64,000 nucleotides of DNA, taken from the NCBI RefSeq assembly GCF_011290685.1, contig NZ_JAANYN010000006.1:248001-312000 (forward strand). Direction: 5' to 3'. The stretch is from Cyclobacterium plantarum (lineage in GTDB: Bacteria > Bacteroidota > Bacteroidia > Cytophagales > Cyclobacteriaceae). The notes beneath the pieces were generated by a model, which ran no database searches, was not told the origin of the DNA, and saw nothing but the letters and a program-made list of their open reading frames with translations. A program made the position numbers and the translations under genes. The stretch's first letter is position 1. The number at the start of each line of letters is the position of its first letter. Below are positions 1-9,729 of the stretch, in pieces.

Positions 1-410
1 ACAGGGCGTTCATCTATTAAAATTTCTATTGGGGAATCGGGGGCCTGGTTTCCCGGGGCAACATAAATGGAATTGTCTACTTGCTTGAATTTCAAATTGG
101 CACCCAGGGCGATATCCAATAGCAGCTCATTTACTGTTTGTCGTTTACTTTTCAGGTTCAATTGTGTCTCATTGTTCAGAATTTCCTCTCCCAGAACGAA
201 GGAATAGTCTGTTTTTTCTTCCACTTCCTGAAAGATTTCCTCTAAACCCCATTCTGCTTTGTTTAGCCGGATATGGGATTCGTCAATGGGCTTGATCTGG
301 GCACTGATCTCATGTGCCATCAATGTAGTCATAAACAAACATTGAATAACCAAACCATACAATAGGTTTTTAGATACCATTTTGATTAGGTACAGTAATT
401 TTCTTTTCAT
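1..410 (-). CDS. SusC-like TonB-dependent receptor, N-terminal part (cut by window edge)
   Basis: Reading frame on the minus strand opens at an ATG at 410 and runs open to base 1, about 136 residues. It starts with a basic N-terminus and a hydrophobic signal segment (around residues 14-34, ending near AHEISAQ), followed by a STN (secretin/TonB short N-terminal) type domain, in which 'AEWGLEEIFQEVEEKTDYSF' is characteristic. STN domains mark receptors that signal through FecR/ECF pairs, and a FecR gene and an ECF gene lie directly upstream (FecR stop 90 bases before this start). The plug and barrel lie outside the window, so the substrate cannot be judged. Confidence 0.8.
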   Translation of the reverse strand, partial: MKRKLLYLIKMVSKNLLYGLVIQCLFMTTLMAHEISAQIKPIDESHIRLNKAEWGLEEIFQEVEEKTDYSFVLGEEILNNETQLNLKSKRQTVNELLLDIALGANLKFKQVDNSIYVAPGNQAPDSPIEILIDERP

Positions 411-500
411 AATTTTAAAGGATTTTGAGTTTTACACTTTAAAGTCAGCAGGGCAAAGCAATTCATTTGGCGATGGAGGTTTTGTCCTGCATTTTTTGTT

Positions 501-1487
501 TCATAGGCGATTCTTTTTGATGATGACTTCTTTATGGTTGATATTGAATTCGAAGCCCATAGAAAAACCCAATCCAGTTAGTACATCTGTCAGGTTTTTG
601 TTTCGGAAAGCTCCAATCACTCTTCGGTTCAGATTTAGTCGGGGATCTATATTCATTTCCACCCCATACCATCTTTCCAAATCCTCCAGAATAAGTTTCA
701 GGGGCTTTTTATCAAAAACCAGCCTTCCTTCTTTCCAGCCGGTAATTTTTTCCGCATCAAATTTTTCCACCCTTAGCCCGGAAATAGCTTTTGCCTTATC
801 CATTCTGGCCAATTGCCCGGGTTCCAATTCCATTTTTGATTGAGGGCCATCCACAGCTACCCTTCCTTCAGTCAGGGCCACTGAAACCTGTCCGGAGCGA
901 GCAAAAACATTGAAAGCGGTACCCAAAGCTGTGGTAACAATTCCATCTGTTTCCACCCGGAAAGGCCGCAATGAATCTTTGGCTATTTCAAAAAATGCTT
1001 CCCCTGATAAACGAACTATCCTTTCCTTAACTCCATATAAGGAAGAAAAATATACGGTAGAATTGGCATTCAAGGTGATCTTGCTGTCATCGGGGAGGGT
1101 AAGCCGGAGTTTTTCCCCTTCACCTGTACTTTTCTCAATAATCCTTTCTGAAAGTACAGGGTCTTGTTTCTTGTAATCCACCGCCTGTTTTATAAAAAAA
1201 GCACTTGCCAGAAATAAAAAGAGGCTAACGGCAATTTTACAATACCTTCCCCATGGCCAAAGCGGCCTGATTTTGGTTTCGGGAAAGATTTTTGAATGAA
1301 TTTTCTCCAATAACAGTGGGTAATCCGTATTGTCTGCTGAATTTGATTCCACGTTTTTCCAGTGTTCACGGAGGAAACGATCAAAATTCTCCTTTGAATC
1401 ATCCTGTTCCAGCCATTCCATTACCTGCCTGCGTTCCGCAGCATTGGCTGTTCCATTTAAAAATTTGATGAGTAATTCTTTTTCCAC
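501..1487 (-). CDS. FecR-family anti-sigma factor
   Basis: Inner-membrane anti-sigma protein of about 328 residues that would hold the ECF sigma factor encoded just upstream and release it on a signal from the outer-membrane receptor. A cytoplasmic N-terminal region with 'LLIKFLNGTANAAERRQVMEW' character is followed by one membrane segment (about residues 84-102), the periplasmic FecR domain (about 110-215) and a C-terminal DUF4974 domain (about 255-325). The start is GTG at 1487: an in-frame stop lies about 36 bases upstream with no ATG between. It sits between the sigma gene and the SusC-like gene, the usual order of a Bacteroidota cell-surface signalling locus. Confidence 0.9.
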   Translation of the reverse strand: MEKELLIKFLNGTANAAERRQVMEWLEQDDSKENFDRFLREHWKNVESNSADNTDYPLLLEKIHSKIFPETKIRPLWPWGRYCKIAVSLFLFLASAFFIKQAVDYKKQDPVLSERIIEKSTGEGEKLRLTLPDDSKITLNANSTVYFSSLYGVKERIVRLSGEAFFEIAKDSLRPFRVETDGIVTTALGTAFNVFARSGQVSVALTEGRVAVDGPQSKMELEPGQLARMDKAKAISGLRVEKFDAEKITGWKEGRLVFDKKPLKLILEDLERWYGVEMNIDPRLNLNRRVIGAFRNKNLTDVLTGLGFSMGFEFNINHKEVIIKKNRL

Positions 1488-1629
1488 TGGGTTTATTGCG
1501 CTTTGGAAGTATAAAACACAAGTCTACCCATTTACTTAATGAAGGGTGTAAAATAATTAAATAAAATTTAAAAAATTATTATTGCCGAAAATTCAATATT
1601 AAATTTTATTATATAACCTTAATTCAATA

Positions 1630-2220
1630 TTAAAAAAAATAAACACCTGTAAATATCAGCAAAGAAAAGGAGGGGTGATGCAATAATCCCTTTTTAAGGG
1701 ATTTGGAGGCCAGGTAAAGGTGATGTTCTATGGTCCTTTTTGAAAGGTTCATCTGCAGTGCGATCTGATCACTGTTCAAACCTTTTAGTTTGTTCAATGT
1801 AAAGACTTCCTGTTGCACTTTCGGTAACCTGCCAATCATCTCCAGAGCCAACTCCTCCAATTCCTGATAGGCCAGGGTTGCCTCCGGGTCCTGGTCCACC
1901 AATATTTGTTCCGTTGTGGCGGTTTCCAGACAACACTCTTTTTTCCTGTCCCTGATATGGTTGTACATATAGAATTTTACGGATTGAAAAAGGTAACTTT
2001 TAAAGGATTTTGATGCATCCAGTTTCTTCCTCCTCTCCCAAATTCTTACAAAAATCTCCTGCACGGCTTCCTCCGCAAGGTGCTGGTCGGTAAAAAAAGT
2101 TAAAGAGAAGGACATGAGCTTTTTGGCATACCTGTGGTACAATTCGTCGAATGCCTTAACATCCCCCTGCCTGAGGCTGATAAGTAATGTTTCGTCCGTA
2201 TATTTTTCCAGCAATCCCAT
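1630..2220 (-). CDS. RNA polymerase ECF-type sigma-70 factor
   Basis: Sigma factor of about 196 residues expected to transcribe the neighbouring receptor genes. Sigma region 2 (FDELYHRYAKKLMSFS through VQEIFVRIWERR) and region 4 (LPKVQQEVFTLNK, SDQIALQMNLSKRTIEHHL helix-turn-helix) are both visible. I use the ATG at 2220 (MGLLEKYTDE); a TTG two codons upstream is a possible but unlikely alternative. The last 16 or so residues form a hydrophobic, aromatic tail (SLLIFTGVYFF) beyond region 4. Followed after about 140 AT-rich bases by the FecR gene, the typical arrangement of this signalling family. Confidence 0.92.
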   Translation of the reverse strand: MGLLEKYTDETLLISLRQGDVKAFDELYHRYAKKLMSFSLTFFTDQHLAEEAVQEIFVRIWERRKKLDASKSFKSYLFQSVKFYMYNHIRDRKKECCLETATTEQILVDQDPEATLAYQELEELALEMIGRLPKVQQEVFTLNKLKGLNSDQIALQMNLSKRTIEHHLYLASKSLKKGLLHHPSFSLLIFTGVYFF

Positions 2221-2350
2221 GATCAAGAGCTATTTGGGTTTGATTAGGCAGTGGTTAAGCGGAGCAATTTGTAAAGATTTGTCTTCACAATATACCTTTT
2301 ATTGTAATAAATAAAAAAATACCTTTCTCAAGTAGTAAACATACAAAGGT

Positions 2351-3127
2351 TTACTTTTCTGTTTTTTCTGTGATCCAACGGATAGCATAATACTCACAAT
2401 TGCCCTTGCCAGCATTCCGGATTCCATGAGGGTCAAATGCAGCCAGATAAATCACAGAGCCAGCACCCAGTCTGTATGGAGTACCATTAATCATTTCCTC
2501 TACCTCCCCCTGCAAGACCAGTATGATCTCTTCATCAGCATGTACATGTGGGTCATGGCTTTTTTCCCCTTCTTTCAGGGTAGTAATGTGCATTTCAAGT
2601 TCTTTAAGGGTTTGGGTCGGTGCCTGCATGACAGCTCTCCTCCCACCTCTGGAATTTTCCCTATATTCCATTTCAGAATAATCAAAAAGCACTGGATTCG
2701 TACCTATAGGCGTCAACTCCTCATCAACTAATTCCGATTCCCATTCAATGATAAAAAATGAAGCCTTATTGTCATTCCCAACAGCTATCCTGAGGGGCAT
2801 ATGTGCAGGAATCCAGCCCACACTTCTTTGGCCCAGGGCAGTTTCTTCTTCAGCCATTTTTAACGAAAGGGCTCCATCACTGACCAGGACTAAACGCTCT
2901 TCGCCTGAATGCAGGTCCATGGTTTCCGAGCCCTGCAAAGAATAATGGATGATGCGGAAATTGTCGAGGGTTTCGGTGGGCCAATCCATCAGTTTCCTCT
3001 CTTCTACTGCTCCGTTTATGGATACAGGAAGCATTTCCCATTCAAATACCGCCGATGGATGTGGAAGATGCTGGGCATATCCCGCGTTTAATACCAATAT
3101 AAAAATACAAAAGAATAATTTTTTCAC
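2351..3127 (-). CDS. secreted two-cupin-domain protein
   Basis: A 258-residue protein with a Sec signal peptide (KKLFFCIFILVLNAGYAQ) and two cupin barrels, the second carrying the metal-ligand-like motif HDPHVHADEEI and 'AFDPHG'. The layout resembles bicupins such as ureidoglycine aminohydrolase (AllE/UGHY), but those are cytosolic in bacteria and the exported form here makes that reaction doubtful. Start is a GTG at 3127; no ATG lies in frame between the upstream stop and the signal peptide. It stands alone, 130 bases upstream of the ECF gene. Biochemical role unknown. Confidence 0.75.
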   Translation of the reverse strand: MKKLFFCIFILVLNAGYAQHLPHPSAVFEWEMLPVSINGAVEERKLMDWPTETLDNFRIIHYSLQGSETMDLHSGEERLVLVSDGALSLKMAEEETALGQRSVGWIPAHMPLRIAVGNDNKASFFIIEWESELVDEELTPIGTNPVLFDYSEMEYRENSRGGRRAVMQAPTQTLKELEMHITTLKEGEKSHDPHVHADEEIILVLQGEVEEMINGTPYRLGAGSVIYLAAFDPHGIRNAGKGNCEYYAIRWITEKTEK

Positions 3128-3477
3128 AGTGGGTTCCGGGTTTATTTGGTCAATTGAAAGATTTGGGAAATTTAAAACTATTCGGGCTTTAAAACAATTT
3201 TATCTTCAACGCAGTAAATTTAGATTTTTCCTGGAATAAAATACAGAACGGGAATTGAAGCCTAATCAGGAGGCTTAAAGACTAACCTTTAAAATCCATA
3301 CTATTTTAAAACCGGAGTTCGAGGGAATTTAGTAAAGAACCGTCATCGGTAGACCTAACATTTTAAAAAACGCAGAAATCGGGATGGGGAATTGGTTTGG
3401 CTATATCCTAGTGCCGATTAGGATCAAAACCTGATGGTTTTGTGAGATTATGGCAGAAAAGCAACAAAAAGGCTTGA
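3128..3477. other. 350-base intergenic stretch with two adjacent inverted repeats
   Basis: No convincing coding frame. Near its right end two short inverted repeats follow each other: ATCCTA/TAGGAT at 3405-3410 and 3419-3424, and AAAACC/GGTTTT at 3426-3431 and 3436-3441. A third, AAGCCT/AGGCTT, is at 3258-3263 and 3271-3276. None has a clear T tract for a terminator. The stretch must contain the promoter of the cupin gene and the 3' end of the glycosyltransferase transcript. Confidence 0.4.
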
Positions 3478-4647
3478 TCAGCTTTGCCTTCGTTTCGCTT
3501 TTTCCCAGGTACTTTTTTGAGCGCCCCTCAAAAACCGGATCAGCCCGGCAATTACAGCATAGTTCATGAGACAAAAATAAAAAGGAATAAAAAGCACCTT
3601 GACCTTGATTTTTTTATTCTCCAGAAGGTAACCCAAAAACGCTGCAAGATAAAACAAAACCTGCCCTGTCATCAACAACTGATAAACCCATCCCTGAGGC
3701 CAAAGCAGAAGGTTTAGGAAAAAAATCAGGACCAATAAAAAAGGCGTTATGGTCCATCTCAAAACCCTGTGAGATAGATATTGAAAAAACAATATGGGGT
3801 TCTTGAAGGGGGTAATCTTAAAGAGGAGTCTTTGCATGGACTGCCACCCACCAGCACTGATCCTTACTTTTCTTTTTAACTCCTCATTAATGGAGTCAGA
3901 GGCTGTCTCCATGGCATAGGCCTCAGGTTCATAAACGATTTTGTATCCTTTGGACGCAATCAACAAAGACTGCATGAAATCATCAAGGATGGTATCTTCA
4001 GGCAAAGGTTCATACAGGGAAGACCTGAAAGCTACCAATTCCCCGGCAGCTCCTACCGCAGAGTACAGTTGGGAATCCAGTTTTTTTAAAAAGGATTCGT
4101 ACTTCCAGTACATGCCCTCACCTGCAGCGCTTGCTTCTTCCATCGCTTCCATCAGTACCCGTTTTTCGCCTGAGACACAGCCAACATTTTCGAATTGAAA
4201 ATGTCTGACAATATTCCTGATTGCTATGGGATTCAGCAGGGTATTGGCATCTGTAAAAATCACAATGGGGGTTTCAATGATTTCCATGGACCTGTTTTCC
4301 GCGGCTGTTTTCCCTGCTCTACGGTCTTTATGCAATAATTTCACCTGGGGATAATCAGACAACACCTCCCTGAAAGTATCGGTAGATCCATCTGTAATAA
4401 AAAAAATTTCAAGCTTCTCGCGGGGATAATCCAGTGATAGAGAATTTTCAACTTTTGTCCTGATAATATCCGATTCATTAAAACAAGGAACGACCAGGCT
4501 TACATGTGGAAAAAAGTTTGGGTTTTCGGCCTCCTCAGAGGGAAGAAACAACTTTTTCAGTTTCACCAGGAGGTATAAAATTAACCCGTATCCAAAAAAA
4601 GTATAGGCAACAATGATGATTGCCAGCCAAAATACAATAACAGTCAT
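3478..4647 (-). CDS. membrane family-2 glycosyltransferase
   Basis: A 389-residue inverting glycosyltransferase of the cellulose-synthase-like GT2 group. An N-terminal membrane segment (about 3-27) precedes the GT-A domain: VPCFNESD nucleotide-binding strand, ITDGSTD, FTDANT (DxD metal site) and ILDDF (catalytic acid region). Three or so C-terminal membrane helices follow (about 290-370). The acceptor motif reads RISAGGWQSM, not the classic QxxRW. The start ATG at 4647 is unambiguous. It is transcribed away from the hybrid kinase gene and is probably linked to the polysaccharide functions downstream, but its sugar is not known. Confidence 0.85.
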   Translation of the reverse strand: MTVIVFWLAIIIVAYTFFGYGLILYLLVKLKKLFLPSEEAENPNFFPHVSLVVPCFNESDIIRTKVENSLSLDYPREKLEIFFITDGSTDTFREVLSDYPQVKLLHKDRRAGKTAAENRSMEIIETPIVIFTDANTLLNPIAIRNIVRHFQFENVGCVSGEKRVLMEAMEEASAAGEGMYWKYESFLKKLDSQLYSAVGAAGELVAFRSSLYEPLPEDTILDDFMQSLLIASKGYKIVYEPEAYAMETASDSINEELKRKVRISAGGWQSMQRLLFKITPFKNPILFFQYLSHRVLRWTITPFLLVLIFFLNLLLWPQGWVYQLLMTGQVLFYLAAFLGYLLENKKIKVKVLFIPFYFCLMNYAVIAGLIRFLRGAQKSTWEKAKRRQS

Positions 4648-4881
4648 ATGATTAATTAGGTTACAAATTTGAATTTATAATTAAATTATCGAATTTGTAA
4701 ACAAAAGTGGAATGCTTAGAAAGAAAATTTCGATTGTTTCAAGATTTTGGTTTTTTAAAAGCAATATTCATAATTAATTTACCGTCATATTTAAACATTT
4801 TGATCATTCCTTTTACAGGATGTTTGAAACAGGCTAATTTCGCACAAGAATCCATATGGGTAGTGAAAACTCTTTAAAAGC

Positions 4882-7800
4882 ATGAAAAAATCTAATCAGA
4901 TTGCTGATTTTTATCTAGGTCGGGGTTTACAAAACGAGAACTTTGAAAAAACAATACTTTTGGCGGAAAGATTGACCGGCTGTGAGCAGGTTTTTTTAGG
5001 TTTTTTTGACAAAGAAGGCATATGGATAAAATCATTTTCTGAGGGGATAAGAGAAACATACATTTCTGAAAAAGACACTTTGTATAATTTTTTAAATAGC
5101 AGCAAAGGTTTTCAGGAAATAAGGGATCTCCAAACCAACAAAGCATTGGCTCAAAGTGATTTTCTGGCAAAAGTCTCCCCGGCTACCTACCTGGCTTCAA
5201 AGCCGATAACCAGTGAAAAAGAAAATATTTTAGGGTTTTTGGTTGTAATGGGGTCAAAAGCACCTGAATCCGCTGACCTTCTGTCAGAAAACTTAGGTCT
5301 TTTGAACCTGCAAATCCGTGAGTACATAAATGCAAAAACTGAAAATTTTGAGGACCGGCTTTTAAGCAAAGCCCTGGGCATTTCCCTGGATTTGATTACG
5401 GTCATCAGGTTTGATGGAAAGTTTATTAAAGTCAATAAAGCATTCAAAACCTTGCTGGGCTATGGTGAGGAAGAGCTTTCGGAGAAGGCCATGTCAGATT
5501 ACATACATCCCAAGGATGTGGAAGGCACTATGGTGGAGATCAACAAACTGATCAAAGGAGAAGCGACCACAAGTTTCAGGCACCGGTTAAAAACCCACAA
5601 AGGTGGCTATAAAACTTTTGCCTGGACGGCTACAGGTGACTTAAAAAACAAATGGATTTTCGCTATCGGCAGGGATATCAGTGAAGAACAGGAAAAAGAA
5701 GAAAAGCTACTTTCCAGCGAAGAAAAATTCCGGTCTTTTTTTGAAAACAGCCAGGGTTTGATGCTGACTCATGATCTCAAGGGGAATTTTTTGAGCTTTA
5801 ATAACTATGGAGCAAGGTTGTTGGGGTACAGTGTCGAGGAGATGCTGTCGAAAAAATTATGGGACATTATCCCAAAAAGGTACCATCCCGAAATTGACAG
5901 CTACTTCAAAGAACTGCTTCAAGATGGAAAAGCCCAGGGCCTGATGACCACCAGGCAGACCAATGGAAGCTTGAAGGTCTGGTTGTACAGCAACACCCTT
6001 GAAAAAGATTATCAGGGTAATAGTTACGTTATCGGAAATTCCATAGATATTACCGAAAGACTCAGGTTGGAAAGAAGCATACAGAATGCCAAAGAATTGC
6101 TCAGCCAAACTCATAGGATGGCAAAAATTGGGGGTTGGAAATACGACACCGACAAAAACTTTTTAAGTTGGACAGATATAACCAAAACCATTTTTGAGGT
6201 TGATGCAGATTTTAATCCAAAACTGGAAGATGCGTTTGGGTTTTACAAGGAAGGTTTTTACCGGGATAGAATGCAAGAACTTTTTGGGCTTGCAAAGGAT
6301 TATGGAAAAGCCTGGGATGAAAAATTAAAAATCATCACCGCAAAAGGCAAAGAATTATGGGTGAGGACCATCGGTGAAGCCCACATAGAAGAAGGTAAAT
6401 GCCTCTACCTTTTTGGAACAATTCAGGACATTCATGACACGGTGAACAGGGAAAACCAGTTGATCCAAAAAGAACAGATGCTTTTGGCGATCTCCAGAGC
6501 CACTGATGAGTTGCTTTCGAATAGAAATTTATATGAAGCCATTTCCAATAGTCTGGAATTGATCGGAAAAGCTGCGGATGTAGACAGGGTCTATTATTGG
6601 GAAAACAGCTTTGCTGAAGACGGCTCAGTGCTCACCTCCCAAAGATTTGAGTGGAGTTCTGATGAAGTGCAGCCCCAAATCAATAACCCAGACTTACAAA
6701 ACGTGCCCATCAATTTTTTCGGGGAATTTGTCGCACCCATGGAGAACAATGAAATTTTCTTTGCCATTTTATCCAAAATGCCGGAAGATTCCTCCACCCG
6801 TGAATTTCTGGCAAATCAGAATATCAAATCCATACTTTCCATACCCATATTTACCAAAGACGGATTTTGGGGTTTCATCGGATATGACGATTGCAAGTTG
6901 GAAAGGGAATGGTCGCAAGCTGAAATTTCTTTATTAAAAAGTTTTGCCAACAGCATCTCCAATGCAATCGACAGAAACATTCTTGAAAAAAACCTTATAG
7001 AATCGAAGGAAATGGCTGAAAAAGCCAGTCTCGCAAAATCAGAGTTTTTGGCCAACATGAGTCATGAGATCAGGACTCCGCTTAATGGCATCATTGGATT
7101 TACAGACCTTTTGTTGAAAACAGACCTGACTGAGGTTCAAAACCAATACATTGATATCGTTAACCAATCTGCCAATACTTTGTTGAATATCATCAATGAC
7201 ATCCTGGACTTCTCTAAAATTGAGGCGGGAAAACTGGAATTGGATATCAACAAAGCAGACATTTTCGTATTGGCGGGGCAGGCAACTGATGTTGTTTCTT
7301 ACCAGGCCCAGAATAAGGGTGTCGAAATGTTGCTTAATCTGGAAAAAGACCTGCCCAGATTTATATTTATAGATGATGTACGGCTAAAACAAATTCTTAT
7401 CAACCTACTTGGGAATGCCGTAAAATTCACCAATGAGGGAGAAATCGAATTAAAAATACAAACCATTTCCGTTCAAAATGAAAAAGAGCGACTGGTAAGA
7501 TTTGAAGTCAGGGATACGGGTATAGGGATATCTGAGGAAAACCAAAAAAGGATTTTTGAAGCATTTGCACAAGAAGACGGATCTACCACTAAAAAATATG
7601 GTGGTACCGGTTTGGGCCTGACCATTTCCAATAAACTTTTGGCCATGATGGGTTCAGAATTAAAACTGGAAAGTAAATTGGATGAGGGCAGTAAATTCTA
7701 TTTTGACATCAACCTCAAAACAGAAAATGGAAGTAATCTTAAAAAATCAGATACCAGTTTTATCCAAAAAGTTTTAGTGGTAGATGACAATGAAAATAAC

Positions 7801-8979
7801 CGATTGATCCTGAAGGAAATGTTTTCTCTGAAAAAAATTCATATGGAGGAAGCAGTGAATGGTTTTGACGCACTTCAAAAAATAGAGAACAATGGTGATT
7901 TTGATGCGGTATTAATGGATCTTAACATGCCTTATATGGATGGTTTGGAAACGACAAAAAAAATAAGGGAAAATTTCCCGGAAAACAAGGCTGCCACTCC
8001 CGTTATGCTCTTACACAGTTCGGCTGATGACGATTACATCTATACAAAATGTAAAGCACTTGGTATCGATATCAAACTATCCAAACCTATAAAAATAAAT
8101 GCGCTTTACGAAGCGCTGGCTCAACTCAACCCTAGAAAAAAGACTTTCACTAAAGATTCATCTCCCGCCCATCAGGAAAAGCCCTTAAACAGCAAACTGA
8201 CAGTACTTATTGCAGAAGACAACGCCATCAACATGTTTTTGGCCAAAACCATTGTACTTAAAGTGTCTCCCAATACTAAAATCTTAGAAGCCATTGATGG
8301 AAAAACAGCAGTTGAAATGGCCCAATCCTTCCTGCCTGATATCATCTTAATGGACATCCAAATGCCGGTCATGAGTGGGCATGAAGCAACCAAAAAAATC
8401 AAAGCTTCACCAGAACTTAGTCACATACCCATTGTCGCCATCACCGCAGGGAATATTAAGGGAGAAAGGGAAAAATGTATGGAATCGGGAATGGTCGATT
8501 TTGTAGCCAAACCCATTGTGGAAAAAAACATTATCCAGATATTTGAAAAATGGTTAAATCCTGTTCATTCGTTACAGGCACCTGACAATAAATCCGCTGC
8601 TAAGGCTGAACAAAAAAATACATCAACAACGACTAAAAACCCAAAAAATCATTTTAATGTTGAAAAAGTCATCGAATACCTTGGAGACGAGCCCTTGGTT
8701 ATCAAAGACGTGTTGAAATTGACACTAAAGGAGCTGGACCATTCAAAAAATTTATTGATCAAACACTTTAATGACCAAAACTTACCGGGATTAAACAGCG
8801 AAGGACACAAATTGAAGGGATCGGCCCTGACAGCAGGATTAAATCAATTGTATGAAATGGCAGTAACCTTCGAAGAGCTGGATTCTTTTGAATCCGGCGG
8901 ATTAAAGAAGTTGTTCGAGGATTTTTCGAAAGAAATTGAAACGGTAAAAGAATTGATCAATCAGTACATCAAGGATTAG
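4882..8979 (+). CDS. hybrid sensor histidine kinase (GAF-PAS-PAS-PAS-GAF-HisKA-HATPase-REC-REC-Hpt)
   Basis: A 1365-residue multidomain phosphorelay kinase with no membrane segment or signal peptide, so it should sense a cytosolic or diffusible cue. Order: an N-terminal GAF-like region (about 10-155), three PAS domains (about 165-280, 285-400, 405-515), a second GAF (about 535-690), HisKA with phospho-acceptor His728 (MSHEIRTPLNG), an ATPase domain with N box near 843 and G boxes DTGIGIS and GGTGLGL (near 876 and 906), a first receiver (Asp1013 in LMDLNMP), a second receiver (Asp1158 in LMDIQMP) and a C-terminal Hpt domain with His1309 (GHKLKGSA). All phospho-transfer residues are intact. The gene converges on a LytTR regulator 17 bases away. 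Confidence 0.93.
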   Translation: MKKSNQIADFYLGRGLQNENFEKTILLAERLTGCEQVFLGFFDKEGIWIKSFSEGIRETYISEKDTLYNFLNSSKGFQEIRDLQTNKALAQSDFLAKVSPATYLASKPITSEKENILGFLVVMGSKAPESADLLSENLGLLNLQIREYINAKTENFEDRLLSKALGISLDLITVIRFDGKFIKVNKAFKTLLGYGEEELSEKAMSDYIHPKDVEGTMVEINKLIKGEATTSFRHRLKTHKGGYKTFAWTATGDLKNKWIFAIGRDISEEQEKEEKLLSSEEKFRSFFENSQGLMLTHDLKGNFLSFNNYGARLLGYSVEEMLSKKLWDIIPKRYHPEIDSYFKELLQDGKAQGLMTTRQTNGSLKVWLYSNTLEKDYQGNSYVIGNSIDITERLRLERSIQNAKELLSQTHRMAKIGGWKYDTDKNFLSWTDITKTIFEVDADFNPKLEDAFGFYKEGFYRDRMQELFGLAKDYGKAWDEKLKIITAKGKELWVRTIGEAHIEEGKCLYLFGTIQDIHDTVNRENQLIQKEQMLLAISRATDELLSNRNLYEAISNSLELIGKAADVDRVYYWENSFAEDGSVLTSQRFEWSSDEVQPQINNPDLQNVPINFFGEFVAPMENNEIFFAILSKMPEDSSTREFLANQNIKSILSIPIFTKDGFWGFIGYDDCKLEREWSQAEISLLKSFANSISNAIDRNILEKNLIESKEMAEKASLAKSEFLANMSHEIRTPLNGIIGFTDLLLKTDLTEVQNQYIDIVNQSANTLLNIINDILDFSKIEAGKLELDINKADIFVLAGQATDVVSYQAQNKGVEMLLNLEKDLPRFIFIDDVRLKQILINLLGNAVKFTNEGEIELKIQTISVQNEKERLVRFEVRDTGIGISEENQKRIFEAFAQEDGSTTKKYGGTGLGLTISNKLLAMMGSELKLESKLDEGSKFYFDINLKTENGSNLKKSDTSFIQKVLVVDDNENNRLILKEMFSLKKIHMEEAVNGFDALQKIENNGDFDAVLMDLNMPYMDGLETTKKIRENFPENKAATPVMLLHSSADDDYIYTKCKALGIDIKLSKPIKINALYEALAQLNPRKKTFTKDSSPAHQEKPLNSKLTVLIAEDNAINMFLAKTIVLKVSPNTKILEAIDGKTAVEMAQSFLPDIILMDIQMPVMSGHEATKKIKASPELSHIPIVAITAGNIKGEREKCMESGMVDFVAKPIVEKNIIQIFEKWLNPVHSLQAPDNKSAAKAEQKNTSTTTKNPKNHFNVEKVIEYLGDEPLVIKDVLKLTLKELDHSKNLLIKHFNDQNLPGLNSEGHKLKGSALTAGLNQLYEMAVTFEELDSFESGGLKKLFEDFSKEIETVKELINQYIKD

Positions 8980-8996
8980 ATAAGGGGAATTAAAAA

Positions 8997-9695
8997 TTAC
9001 AGGAAATTAACGCTGTTTTTTAGTTGTTCTTTATATTTGGCACCGATTGGGATGATTTTGCCGTCCACCACAGCCGTATCGCTATCAAAATCAGTTAAAT
9101 AATGCAGGTTGATTACGTAGGAGCGGTGCACTTGTACAAATTCCGGATTACCAGATAACTTGTCCAGGAAGTTGGAAATGGTAGATTTGATGGTATAGGT
9201 TTGTGATTTACACTTCAGGCTGATATAATCCCCTTTTCCCTCGCAGAAGCTTATTTCTGCAAAAAGAATTTTTTTATACAACCGATCATCCTTTACAAAA
9301 ATAAAGTCTTTTGAATAGGCATTGGGGTCTATCCTCGCCTCTGCTTCCTTACATTTATCTATACCTTTAAGAAATTGGGCATAGGCAAAAGGCTTTTGTA
9401 AATAGAAACAGGCATTGGTTTCAAAAGCGGATATGGCATTCTCATGATTTGCCGATATTACGATCAAAGCACCATCATATTGACTGTGCTTAAGAATCTC
9501 AAAACCATTCATTTCAGGCATTTCAATATCCAGAAAAATCAGATCAATATTGCCTTTGTTTTCCACAAGAAAATTCAACCCCTCAATAGAGTCCGTAAAC
9601 TTCGCCTGAAGATCCAAAGATTTGGTCTTGGATATATAATGAGAAAGCACCTCGATGCTGGCAGCATCATCATCTATGATTACACAACGGATCAT
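8997..9695 (-). CDS. LytTR-family response regulator
   Basis: A 232-residue DNA-binding response regulator. The receiver domain (about 1-120) keeps the acidic pair (IIDDD), the phospho-acceptor in FLDIEMPEMNG and the lysine in QKPF; the C-terminal LytTR domain (about 135-230) has the typical 'VQVHRSYVINL' stretch and ends KEQLKNSVNFL. Its usual partner, a 7TM/His_kinase-type membrane sensor, is not next to it; the nearest kinase is the convergent hybrid kinase. It lies 34 bases downstream of an acyltransferase gene on the same strand and may share its transcript. Confidence 0.92.
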   Translation of the reverse strand: MIRCVIIDDDAASIEVLSHYISKTKSLDLQAKFTDSIEGLNFLVENKGNIDLIFLDIEMPEMNGFEILKHSQYDGALIVISANHENAISAFETNACFYLQKPFAYAQFLKGIDKCKEAEARIDPNAYSKDFIFVKDDRLYKKILFAEISFCEGKGDYISLKCKSQTYTIKSTISNFLDKLSGNPEFVQVHRSYVINLHYLTDFDSDTAVVDGKIIPIGAKYKEQLKNSVNFL

Positions 9696-9729
9696 TTCAT
9701 ATTCAGGTTTAATGGTTCAATTAAGTGAT

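Noticed and set aside
382-843. 153-codon plus-strand frame across the start of the SusC-like gene and the FecR gene
   Set aside because: Opposes two recognisable genes; no motif.
3258-3276. AAGCCT/AGGCTT inverted repeat as a terminator
   Set aside because: No T tract on either strand and more than 200 bases from the nearest gene end.
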